Shown here piece by piece: positions 57,567 to 64,000 of a stretch of DNA of 64,000 nt; within the stretch, counting starts at the first letter, position 1, and each line of letters starts with the position of its first letter. The position numbers and the translations under genes were made by a program. The notes below the pieces were generated by a model that saw nothing but the letters and a program-made list of their open reading frames with translations, made no database searches and was not told where the DNA came from. Origin of the DNA: Colwellia sp. C2M11. Lineage in GTDB: Bacteria > Pseudomonadota > Gammaproteobacteria > Enterobacterales > Alteromonadaceae. The DNA lies in contig NZ_JAHKQD010000011.1 of assembly GCF_018860915.1 (NCBI RefSeq), positions 25,214-89,213 of the forward strand. The letters run 5' to 3'.

Positions 57567-58412
57567 GTGACTATGCCTTTACAACTTAATAAGCCAATTT
57601 CTGAAATAAGCGATCAAAAACCTGTTTTAACTATTCTATACCAAGATGAATATCTTATTGCCGTTGATAAACCTGCAGGGTTATTTGTACATCGTAGTTT
57701 TATGGACAAGAATGAAATCTATTTTGCTTTGCAGTTAGTTCGAGATCAAATAGGTAAATACGTTTATCCTGTACACCGATTAGATAGACCGACATCTGGT
57801 GTTTTGTTGTTTGCTTTAACGCAAGAGGTAGCTCAAAAAATGAATGAAGCTTTTGCTAGTAAATCAAATGAAGTGAACATTCGGGAAAATAGTACACAAG
57901 AGGCATATACCAATACAGAGTTAACAAAAACTTATTTTGCTTTAGTACGTGGGCACTTAGCAATGTTTGAGCACGATACCTTGATAGATCATGCGCTTAA
58001 GGAAAAACTAGATAAAATTGGTGATAAAAATGTTAGACGAGATAAACCCGCGCAATTGGCACAAACTAATTATCGCGTAATAAAGCAAGCAAGTTTACCA
58101 ATTTCATTGGGGAAGTTTGATAGTGTTCGGTATTCTTTAGTAAGGTTAACACCAATTACAGGGCGTAGACATCAAATTCGACGTCACCTTGCACACTTAC
58201 GTCATCCTATTATTGGTGATATAAATTACGGAGATAATAAGCAAAACCCGTTTTTTACGAATCACTTTGGTTTTAAGCGTTTAATGCTTATCGCTAAGTC
58301 ATTAAGTTTTCTTCATCCTATTACTCATGAGAAAGTAATAATTAATGCTGCCTTCGATCAGCAATGGCAGTACCTTTTTAATACACTCGATTGGTCAGAT
58401 GACATAAGTTAG
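57567..58412 (+). CDS. truC: tRNA pseudouridine(65) synthase
   Basis: A 281-residue RluA-family pseudouridine synthase. The catalytic Asp is in VHRLDRPTSGVLLFA, and GRRHQIRRHLAHLRHPIIGD follows. TruC makes pseudouridine 65 in tRNA. A 30-residue insertion (about 105-125) is not usual. The start is GTG at 57567; an ATG at 57573 is equally likely, since neither has a good ribosome site. Confidence 0.9.
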   Translation: MTMPLQLNKPISEISDQKPVLTILYQDEYLIAVDKPAGLFVHRSFMDKNEIYFALQLVRDQIGKYVYPVHRLDRPTSGVLLFALTQEVAQKMNEAFASKSNEVNIRENSTQEAYTNTELTKTYFALVRGHLAMFEHDTLIDHALKEKLDKIGDKNVRRDKPAQLAQTNYRVIKQASLPISLGKFDSVRYSLVRLTPITGRRHQIRRHLAHLRHPIIGDINYGDNKQNPFFTNHFGFKRLMLIAKSLSFLHPITHEKVIINAAFDQQWQYLFNTLDWSDDIS

Positions 58413-58490
58413 ATGGCTGCGATGTTATTTTATATATCACAGATTCTTTAACTGATTTTAATAGATGTCAAAATTGAAGTAGCTGCAGTT

Positions 58491-58937
58491 TTAGTTGGGG
58501 GCACTAATATTAATAGCATTAATATCTTGTGATATAAGCTGAGTATAGATATTTTCAGTTCTAACATTCGTTGTATCTGAATTTTTATCACCTCTTATTT
58601 TAACGGTATAATTCGAAAAATAAGGGCCATAACTAGCTCTTTCTTGCTTTAAGGCTAATATCATTGCTTGATCTTCTGGAATAGGTCTATTCAAAACCGA
58701 CATCATTAACTCGTGATCAGAGCTTATTGATTTTTTGTTTGTACTTTTATTGATAGGTGTAAATTGGGTATGAGAAAAGTGCTTATTCATACGACTATTG
58801 TCATAACGATTGTCTGCAAAATTATTATTATTTACATTTTCCGTGGTACTACACGCAAATAAAAATAAGCACAAAAGCATACAAGTACTACTTTTAATAG
58901 TGCGTAAACTCAAACAGGGTAAACTTAAATAGTACAT
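58491..58937 (-). CDS. Small lipoprotein of unknown function
   Basis: A 148-residue protein with a lipoprotein signal (LFLFACS, acylated Cys29) and an Asn-rich mature start. No known domain. The C-terminal part (MILALKQERASYGPYFSNYTV) may be folded. It stands alone on the minus strand. An internal Met20 would be too short as a signal start. Confidence 0.65.
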   Translation of the reverse strand: MYYLSLPCLSLRTIKSSTCMLLCLFLFACSTTENVNNNNFADNRYDNSRMNKHFSHTQFTPINKSTNKKSISSDHELMMSVLNRPIPEDQAMILALKQERASYGPYFSNYTVKIRGDKNSDTTNVRTENIYTQLISQDINAINISAPN

Positions 58938-59168
58938 AACAAACCTTCACAGCAAAATAATCTCTATAACTATGTAAAGGCAAGTGTTATGCCAACTGAA
59001 TTTTTGACACGGGAGCTCTATATTTTTTATATTTTAAGTTGTTGAAATAAAATAATAAAAAAAGTGTTTTTTTTGAGGCATAAGAGAGTTATTCTAAATA
59101 AAATTACTCTCTATAATAGGAGGGAAGTGCTAGCGTCAATTTTTTGATGTGTTAATTGCTTAGCTAAA

Positions 59169-59978
59169 TTATTCTACTTTATTCATATCTATAATGCTTT
59201 TGATTAGGTTCGCTGTATTTTCAGGTTGTTCCAAGGGGAACATATGGCTTCCGGGAGTTGTGATTACATTAATACTTTTATTTAATTTAGCAAATTTCTT
59301 GAAGAATATATGAGGACATACATCTGTTTTCTCTGCGTATATTAATGTAGCAGGGATGTTAAGCTTGTTTTTATAACTCGATAAGTTATCTGCCAAATTT
59401 CTGAAAATATCAGTTTCTACTTGGGCTGAGAAAGCTAATTCTAATTGACCATTTCGTTCAACAATGCCATGTTTAACATAGTCGTTTAAGCAGCGTTCAT
59501 CAAAATTTTTAAATAATCTTTTACTTGAGAATAACTTTGCAACATCGGTATCTAATGGCCAATGTGTTCTTCTTATTTTGGATTTACCCGAAGGGCTATA
59601 CTTGTCAATAAAACGAGTATTCTTAACAAGTTTCATTCCTAAAGCGGTAGCGCCGGTTATTACAGGTGGATCTAACATAATTAAGCCTTTGAATAAGGCT
59701 GGTTGTTGGCAAGCTGCAATGAAAGCAATGACTCCACCAAATGAATGACCTACATTGAATACTTGTTCTTGATTATGTAAGGCTAATTGCTGTTTCACAA
59801 AGTTAATCAGTTCATCCACTAAGGGTTGCCAGTTATTTTCAACGGGATATCTTTCATCATGACCATATTTTTCATGTGATATGATTTGATATTCTGTTGG
59901 TAAATAATTAAATAGTGTTTGGTAGCTGCCGGCAGGAAAGCCATTCGCATGAACAAAGTTAATAAGTGTTTTTGACAT
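59169..59978 (-). CDS. Alpha/beta-fold hydrolase
   Basis: A 269-residue hydrolase with the nucleophile elbow GHSFGG (catalytic Ser), an early FVHANGFPAGSY for the oxyanion side, and the terminal His in TPGSHMFPLEQP. The Asp is probably in the AEKTDVCP turn. No signal peptide. The substrate is unknown; an esterase or lipase role is likely. Confidence 0.85.
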   Translation of the reverse strand: MSKTLINFVHANGFPAGSYQTLFNYLPTEYQIISHEKYGHDERYPVENNWQPLVDELINFVKQQLALHNQEQVFNVGHSFGGVIAFIAACQQPALFKGLIMLDPPVITGATALGMKLVKNTRFIDKYSPSGKSKIRRTHWPLDTDVAKLFSSKRLFKNFDERCLNDYVKHGIVERNGQLELAFSAQVETDIFRNLADNLSSYKNKLNIPATLIYAEKTDVCPHIFFKKFAKLNKSINVITTPGSHMFPLEQPENTANLIKSIIDMNKVE

Positions 59979-60090
59979 ATTACTGTAACTAGCCGTTTTT
60001 AATAATAAACTATTAAGAAGTTAAACGCTTGTTTGAATATTGTCAATCATCATTTTGATAGGAAACTACTTGTTGTAGAATTAAATGTTA

Positions 60091-60113
60091 AAAACCTGAC
60101 TAAGTCAGGTTTT
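60091..60113 (-). terminator. Terminator after the DUF3545 gene
   Basis: Perfect 10-bp stem AAAACCTGAC/GTCAGGTTTT with a 3-base loop, 31 bp after the stop, with T-runs at the end of both strands. Confidence 0.85.
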
Positions 60114-60143
60114 GATATTAAACAATTTTAATAGAAAATTTAG

Positions 60144-60317
60144 CTAAAACTCTTCTAACATATACTCCAGAGAGTCCTCATATATTAGTAATTCTTTTTC
60201 GAGTTGGAATTTATCTCTTAATTGTTCAATTTCTCGCCACTTCCTTTTATTTGTCGCTACATTTTTTCCTTTTGCAGGTTGACTAACTGATGCTAAAACT
60301 TGGTTTAAATTATCCAT
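60144..60317 (-). CDS. DUF3545 small protein
   Basis: A 57-residue acidic helical protein. It has RKWREIEQLRDKFQLEKEL and the ending YMLEEF, the pattern of DUF3545 from gammaproteobacteria. I start at ATG 60317, with AAGGGG seven bases before it, and not at an upstream codon at 60365. Function unknown. Confidence 0.82.
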   Translation of the reverse strand: MDNLNQVLASVSQPAKGKNVATNKRKWREIEQLRDKFQLEKELLIYEDSLEYMLEEF

Positions 60318-60401
60318 AAAAGTACCCCTTAATAGATTTTCTTTAAAAACATAGATCAATTGCATCTTTTTAATATCATACTTTTTAAGTGCTTAAAATA
60401 A

Positions 60402-60435
60402 AAAATGCACATTTTTTAATAAAAATGTGCATTTT
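60402..60435 (-). terminator. Terminator after tal
   Basis: Perfect 15-bp stem AAAATGCACATTTTT/AAAAATGTGCATTTT with a 4-base loop, 40 bp after the tal stop, followed by a T-run on the minus strand. Confidence 0.88.
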
Positions 60436-60474
60436 AAATAGTCGTATCGGTTGATTTTACATCATTGATTCTTT

Positions 60475-61443
60475 TTATAGCATTTGTGCTAATTGTTTTT
60501 CAAGCTTCACTTGATCAATAGCAAAATTACGAATCCCTTCACTTAGCTTTTCAGTCGCCATTGCATCATCATTCATTTGCCAGCGCCATTCTTGTTCAGT
60601 TAATGGTGTTTCAGTAGATCCTGTATCATTAATGTTGTTAGCACTAAGTTTCTGTTCAACAGGTGCATTGTTGTTGGCTAATTCATCCATCAATTGAGGA
60701 CTAATAGTTAACCTATCACAACCAGCAAGTGCTAAAATTTCCCCCGTATTTCTAAAACTCGCGCCCATAACAACAGTGTTATAACCTTTACTCTTGTAAT
60801 AATTATAAATATCAGTAACAGAAATAACCCCTGGATCTTCATCACTAGGGTATTCAGTGCGACCAGTATCTTTTTTAAACCAATCAAGTATACGACCAAC
60901 AAAAGGTGATATCAGATAAACACCGGCTTCCGCGCAAGCTCTTGCTTGTGCAAAACTAAAGAGTAATGTTAGGTTACAATTAATGCCTTCTTTTTCAAGC
61001 TGCTCCGCGGCTTTAATGCCTTCCCATGTTGAAGCTAGCTTGATCAGAATACGATCATTACTCACACCTGCTTCATTGTACATTGCTATTAATTTGTGAG
61101 CTTTAGCAATAGAGGCCTTTGTATCAAAAGATAATCGAGCATCTACTTCAGTGGAGATACGGCCAGGGACTGTTTTTAAAATTTCTAGACCAATTAATAC
61201 TGATAACCTATCTGCTGCATCAATAACTTGCTGATTTTTATCATTAGATTGCTCTTTTGCCCAAATAACAGAATCAGATAATAAATTTTTATATAATGGT
61301 AATGCAGCTGCTTTTAATAATAATGATGGATTAGTAGTAGCGTCTTGTGGTTGAAATTTAGCTATAGCTTCAATATCACCAGTATCGGCAACGACAGTGG
61401 TCATTTGCTTTAATTGTTCAAGTTGAGAAGATAAGTTTGTCAT
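60475..61443 (-). CDS. tal: Transaldolase
   Basis: Moves a dihydroxyacetone unit in the pentose phosphate pathway. The 322 residues include the Schiff-base Lys135 in ILIKLASTW, Asp20 in VADTGD and the [12 protein letters not shown] signature; length matches TalB. It stands alone with its own terminator. Ribose freed from nucleosides by the exported nucleosidase could enter here, but no link in regulation is seen. Confidence 0.97.
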   Translation of the reverse strand: MTNLSSQLEQLKQMTTVVADTGDIEAIAKFQPQDATTNPSLLLKAAALPLYKNLLSDSVIWAKEQSNDKNQQVIDAADRLSVLIGLEILKTVPGRISTEVDARLSFDTKASIAKAHKLIAMYNEAGVSNDRILIKLASTWEGIKAAEQLEKEGINCNLTLLFSFAQARACAEAGVYLISPFVGRILDWFKKDTGRTEYPSDEDPGVISVTDIYNYYKSKGYNTVVMGASFRNTGEILALAGCDRLTISPQLMDELANNNAPVEQKLSANNINDTGSTETPLTEQEWRWQMNDDAMATEKLSEGIRNFAIDQVKLEKQLAQML

Positions 61444-61674
61444 GAATACGACCTATAGGTTGCTAAAATTAATTAATGGATTTGTATGATTAAATGTTAC
61501 TACATAAATTCTGTTAATGTACCCCTTTACGGTGCAAATACTTAGCAAATATTCAATTGTTACTGATTTTCATACTGATCCTATTATATATTGTAATTGC
61601 TCCTTCTTACTTGAATTAAAGCTATGTTATCATTTGCTTTAATATGTTTATAAAATAATCGAAACGGAAATGTT

Positions 61675-62448
61675 ATGCTAATCATTGTTTCTCCTGCAAA
61701 AAAATTAGATTTTGAATCCCCTTTAGCAACCACTAAAACGAGTCAACCAAGCCTACTTGAGCATAGCGAACTATTAATTGAGCGTTGTGTTAAGTTATCT
61801 TCAGATCAAATAGCCTCATTGATGAAGTTAAGTGATAAATTGGCAGGGTTGAATGCCGCAAGGTTTGGTGAATGGTCCCAACCCTTTACTACTGAGAATG
61901 CACGCCAAGCGGTCTTAGCTTTTAATGGCGATGTTTATAGTGGTCTTGATGCTCCTTCGTTTAGTGATGCTGACTTTGATTTTTCACAGAAACATTTACG
62001 AATATTATCGGGCCTGTATGGATTATTAAAACCATTAGATTTAATGCAAGCATATCGATTAGAGATGGGAACCAAACTTGATAATTGTCGCGGTAGCAAC
62101 TTGTATCAGTTTTGGGGAAATATAATCACAGATGAGTTAAATGAAGTTTTAGCAGAGCAAAATAGTGATATTTTAATTAACTTAGCTTCTAATGAATATT
62201 TTAAAGTTGTTAATAAAAAACTATTAAATGCAAAGATCATCACTCCACAGTTTAAAGATTGGAAGAATGATCAATATAAAATTATTAGCTTTTATGCGAA
62301 AAAGGCGAGAGGTTTAATGGCTCGTTATATTATTCAAAATCAAATCACAGACGTTGAACAGCTAAAGAGCTTTGATTTAGCCGGATATCAATACAGTAGT
62401 GATTTGACTCAAGGTAATGATTTAGTGTTTACAAGAAAGTCAGTATAA
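61675..62448 (+). CDS. yaaA: Peroxide-stress protein YaaA
   Basis: A 257-residue protein of the UPF0246/YaaA family, which lowers free iron during peroxide stress in E. coli. It begins [16 protein letters not shown] and has [36 protein letters not shown] and the late [14 protein letters not shown]. It stands near tal, as in E. coli, where yaaA and talB are neighbours. Confidence 0.95.
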   Translation: MLIIVSPAKKLDFESPLATTKTSQPSLLEHSELLIERCVKLSSDQIASLMKLSDKLAGLNAARFGEWSQPFTTENARQAVLAFNGDVYSGLDAPSFSDADFDFSQKHLRILSGLYGLLKPLDLMQAYRLEMGTKLDNCRGSNLYQFWGNIITDELNEVLAEQNSDILINLASNEYFKVVNKKLLNAKIITPQFKDWKNDQYKIISFYAKKARGLMARYIIQNQITDVEQLKSFDLAGYQYSSDLTQGNDLVFTRKSV

Positions 62449-62462
62449 AATTATTTATAGCC

Positions 62463-63227
62463 TTATTCTTCATTTGCTTTAGCTATATCTGCTTCCAATG
62501 CACCACCAGCAATTGCAGCAGCGGTTGCTGATTCTTGAGAGATCCCCGATTTTACTGCTGTTGATATAATTTCACGTGCTTTATTGCCACTAGATGAATT
62601 TACAGCAATACTAACAACCTCAGTATTATCGGGTGAAATCCTTAACGTGTCTCTAACAATACTAACCACTTGTTCGGGTAAGGCTTTAATTGCTACAGCA
62701 AGAATATCCAATATTTTTTCAGGGTAACTTTGCATTGTTGAGTCTACAATATGTTTAGCCATTATTGGCTCTGTAGTTATAGCAACACGGACAATATTTT
62801 CTAGTTTAGAAGGTTTATGTGAAACCGCTGCATTGACTATTTCAACAGCATAGGCAGGCTCTTCTGTCACTGCAAAGCTTATAATATCTTCAATGCTAGC
62901 AACATTAGATCTTAATATAATATCAATAACATCACTCGTTAATGCCGGCTCTGCTCTTATAGCACCACATATAATTTGTTCGTATTCTTGAGGATATTTC
63001 GCTACAGCTATTTTCAAGACTGAAGCTATTTGTTCTGGATAACTCCTAAGTAAAGCATTAACACTTCTTTCGACAGCCATTTCAGAATTAATCTGACGGT
63101 GGATAAGTTGATCAAACATCGTTGATAAAACTGCTATTTGTCGAGTTTGCTTTAAACTATATGCAGTACTATTAGCTGCAAATGAAAAAAGAAAACCAAT
63201 TAAACATAACAGAGGTAGTAACTTCAT
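62463..63227 (-). CDS. Exported protein of tandem 15-residue repeats
   Basis: An exported protein (254 residues from ATG 63227; signal peptide MKLLPLLCLIGFLFSFAANS). A longer frame from 63296 would put 23 polar residues before this signal, so I reject it. From residue 48 on (by this start) the chain is built of about twelve 15-residue units, such as EPAYAVEIVNAAVSH, KPSKLENIVRVAITT and YPEKILDILAVAIKA. The pattern is x-P-x5-I-V-x2-A-V/I-x2. Each unit would make one helix, giving a right-handed solenoid. I recognise no family. It is convergent with yaaA. Confidence 0.8.
   Translation of the reverse strand: MKLLPLLCLIGFLFSFAANSTAYSLKQTRQIAVLSTMFDQLIHRQINSEMAVERSVNALLRSYPEQIASVLKIAVAKYPQEYEQIICGAIRAEPALTSDVIDIILRSNVASIEDIISFAVTEEPAYAVEIVNAAVSHKPSKLENIVRVAITTEPIMAKHIVDSTMQSYPEKILDILAVAIKALPEQVVSIVRDTLRISPDNTEVVSIAVNSSSGNKAREIISTAVKSGISQESATAAAIAGGALEADIAKANEE
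62547..63086 (-). repeat. Coding region of twelve 15-residue repeats
   Basis: Twelve in-frame units of 45 bp (residues 71-250 of the long frame). The amino-acid pattern is kept while the bases differ, so it is an old repeat and not a recent DNA duplication. The first and last units are weaker. Confidence 0.75.
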
Positions 63228-63430
63228 AGTGGGGTTCCAATTGATTAATAAAAATTTCTCATATTGTTCCATCAACTTACATAAGCGAGAATACATTCAA
63301 TGACACAAGTAAAAATAGTGTGATTGATATCTATAAAAGCCCAAAAGTAGCAGGAAGTCCATACTTTAGTCTAATAAAAATGCATTTAGTTCAATATATC
63401 TTCGAACGAATAAAAGTTTAAAGAAAAGTC

Positions 63431-63458
63431 TTGACCCTTTTTTAAAAATCTCTACAAT
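63431..63458 (+). promoter_or_regulatory. rRNA operon promoter, first
   Basis: -35 TTGACC at 63431 and -10 TACAAT at 63453, with a 16-bp spacer. The next bases GCGCTCC resemble the GC-rich discriminator of E. coli rrn P1, which is the mark of stringent control. The 130 bp before it, from 63297, hold no gene. Confidence 0.75.
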
Positions 63459-63624
63459 GCGCTCCAGTTCCAAGGGGTTCAGGCAAAACGAATCATCAAC
63501 GGGCTGTTTTAATAAGTTATCTACTTTCATTTAATGCTAAATAGTTAACTTAACGTTTACTTTTGATTTAAGTAGTGAAGTGTTTAAGAGTTTGCAAAAA
63601 CTTTTAAAAAATCAAAATAAAACG

Positions 63625-63652
63625 TTGACATTAAAACTCGGAAGCGTATGAT
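63625..63652 (+). promoter_or_regulatory. rRNA operon promoter, second
   Basis: -35 TTGACA at 63625 and -10 TATGAT at 63647, with a 16-bp spacer, followed by ACGCATCC. It lies 194 bp after the first promoter. Tandem promoters are usual for rRNA operons. Confidence 0.75.
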
Positions 63653-63659
63653 ACGCATC

Positions 63660-64000
63660 CTGCTTCGGGGCAACAGCAACGAGCAACGCAGATTAAGTTA
63701 GACTTAACCTGCTCAGATGAAGAGCGAATGCGACTCTCATCTATATCGACTAACCTAGTTACTCGATATCTTCTTTAACAATTAGTTATCATGCAATTTG
63801 TGTGAATACTCACATTAACTTGTTTTTACATAGTTCTTCTTTCTTAGGAAAGCGGAACAAAAAAACGCTTAATGAATGATGTTCATGCAAATAAATATAG
63901 TTACTTATTTCTAGCGAGATAGGTAGCGACTATGTAATGCGATATCAGCTTTGCTGGTATCACGACAGAATTCATTGAGCAGTAACACATCATTTTACTT
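63660..64000 (+). other. rRNA operon leader with boxB/boxA antiterminator
   Basis: A boxB-like hairpin ATATCGA/TCGATAT at 63743-63769 is followed by a boxA-like CTTCTTTAACAA at about 63770-63781, close to E. coli rrn boxA TGCTCTTTAACAA. Then ATGCAATTTGTGTGAATACTC resembles the E. coli leader after boxA. The 16S gene start (AGAGTTTGATC) does not appear by the last base, so it must lie just beyond the window. Confidence 0.85.

Noticed and set aside
62463..63296. Longer start of the repeat protein at 63296
   Set aside because: It would bury the signal peptide behind 23 polar residues; ATG 63227 gives a normal signal peptide.

Overview
The window looks like a chromosomal segment of a cold-adapted marine gammaproteobacterium of the Alteromonadales, most like Colwellia or a close relative. 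The reasons are low GC (by eye under 40 percent), gammaproteobacterial gene orders (leuS-lptE-holA-nadD; ybeD-lipB-lipA; DUF3450-ttpC-exbB-exbD-tonB-TPR), proteins with a C-terminal GlyGly-CTERM-like tail, and short dispersed inverted repeats. The genus is an inference; no 16S sequence is inside the window.

Layout. 1-4937 (minus strand): nadD (cut by the window edge), holA, lptE, leuS. 5150-8852: a zinc-ribbon protein, a Lon-family protease and a thioredoxin-like lipoprotein, followed by three copies of a palindromic repeat. 9442-20900 (plus strand): a ten-gene purine-ring catabolic cluster in almost complete pathway order: xdhA, xdhB, xdhC, allB, alc, uraD, uraH, allA, guaD, puuD. 21174-21800: a RutR-like TetR regulator. 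22070-30973 (minus strand): an export and uptake block made of a secreted ADGF-type adenosine deaminase, an unknown exported protein, a TonB-dependent receptor, a NUP-family nucleoside-binding lipoprotein, an exported nucleoside phosphorylase/nucleosidase homologue and an NCS2 xanthine/urate-type permease. 31543-32982 (plus): an AzgA-like hypoxanthine/guanine/adenine permease. Together 9.4-33 kb reads as one surface-to-core system that would take extracellular purine nucleosides to glyoxylate and urea. Three upstream regions in it share the 16-bp motif TTGAC-N6-GTCAG, which matches the architecture of the E. coli RutR operator. I consider this the main discovery of the window.

33258-44889 holds housekeeping and transport genes: a CPA1 Na+/H+ antiporter, lipA, lipB, ybeD, rmuC, an NSS transporter, an MBL-fold hydrolase, a bacterial voltage-gated sodium channel, a MYG1 protein, a TrmH-type methyltransferase, a solute-binding protein, a UPF0178 protein and an alkyltransferase-like protein. 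45351-50333 is a TonB2-type energy-transduction operon that could power the TonB receptor above. 50756-53077 is a large surface protein with a choice-of-anchor U domain and a GlyGly-CTERM-like tail. 53257-62448 contains mostly conserved small families (DUF1456, DGC zinc-binding protein behind a perfect FNR box, DUF805, DUF3301, DUF3549), truC, a lipoprotein, an alpha/beta hydrolase, a DUF3545 protein, tal and yaaA. 62463-63227 encodes an exported protein built of about twelve exact 15-residue repeats. The last 600 bases are the promoter and boxB/boxA antitermination leader of an rRNA operon whose 16S gene begins just beyond the window.
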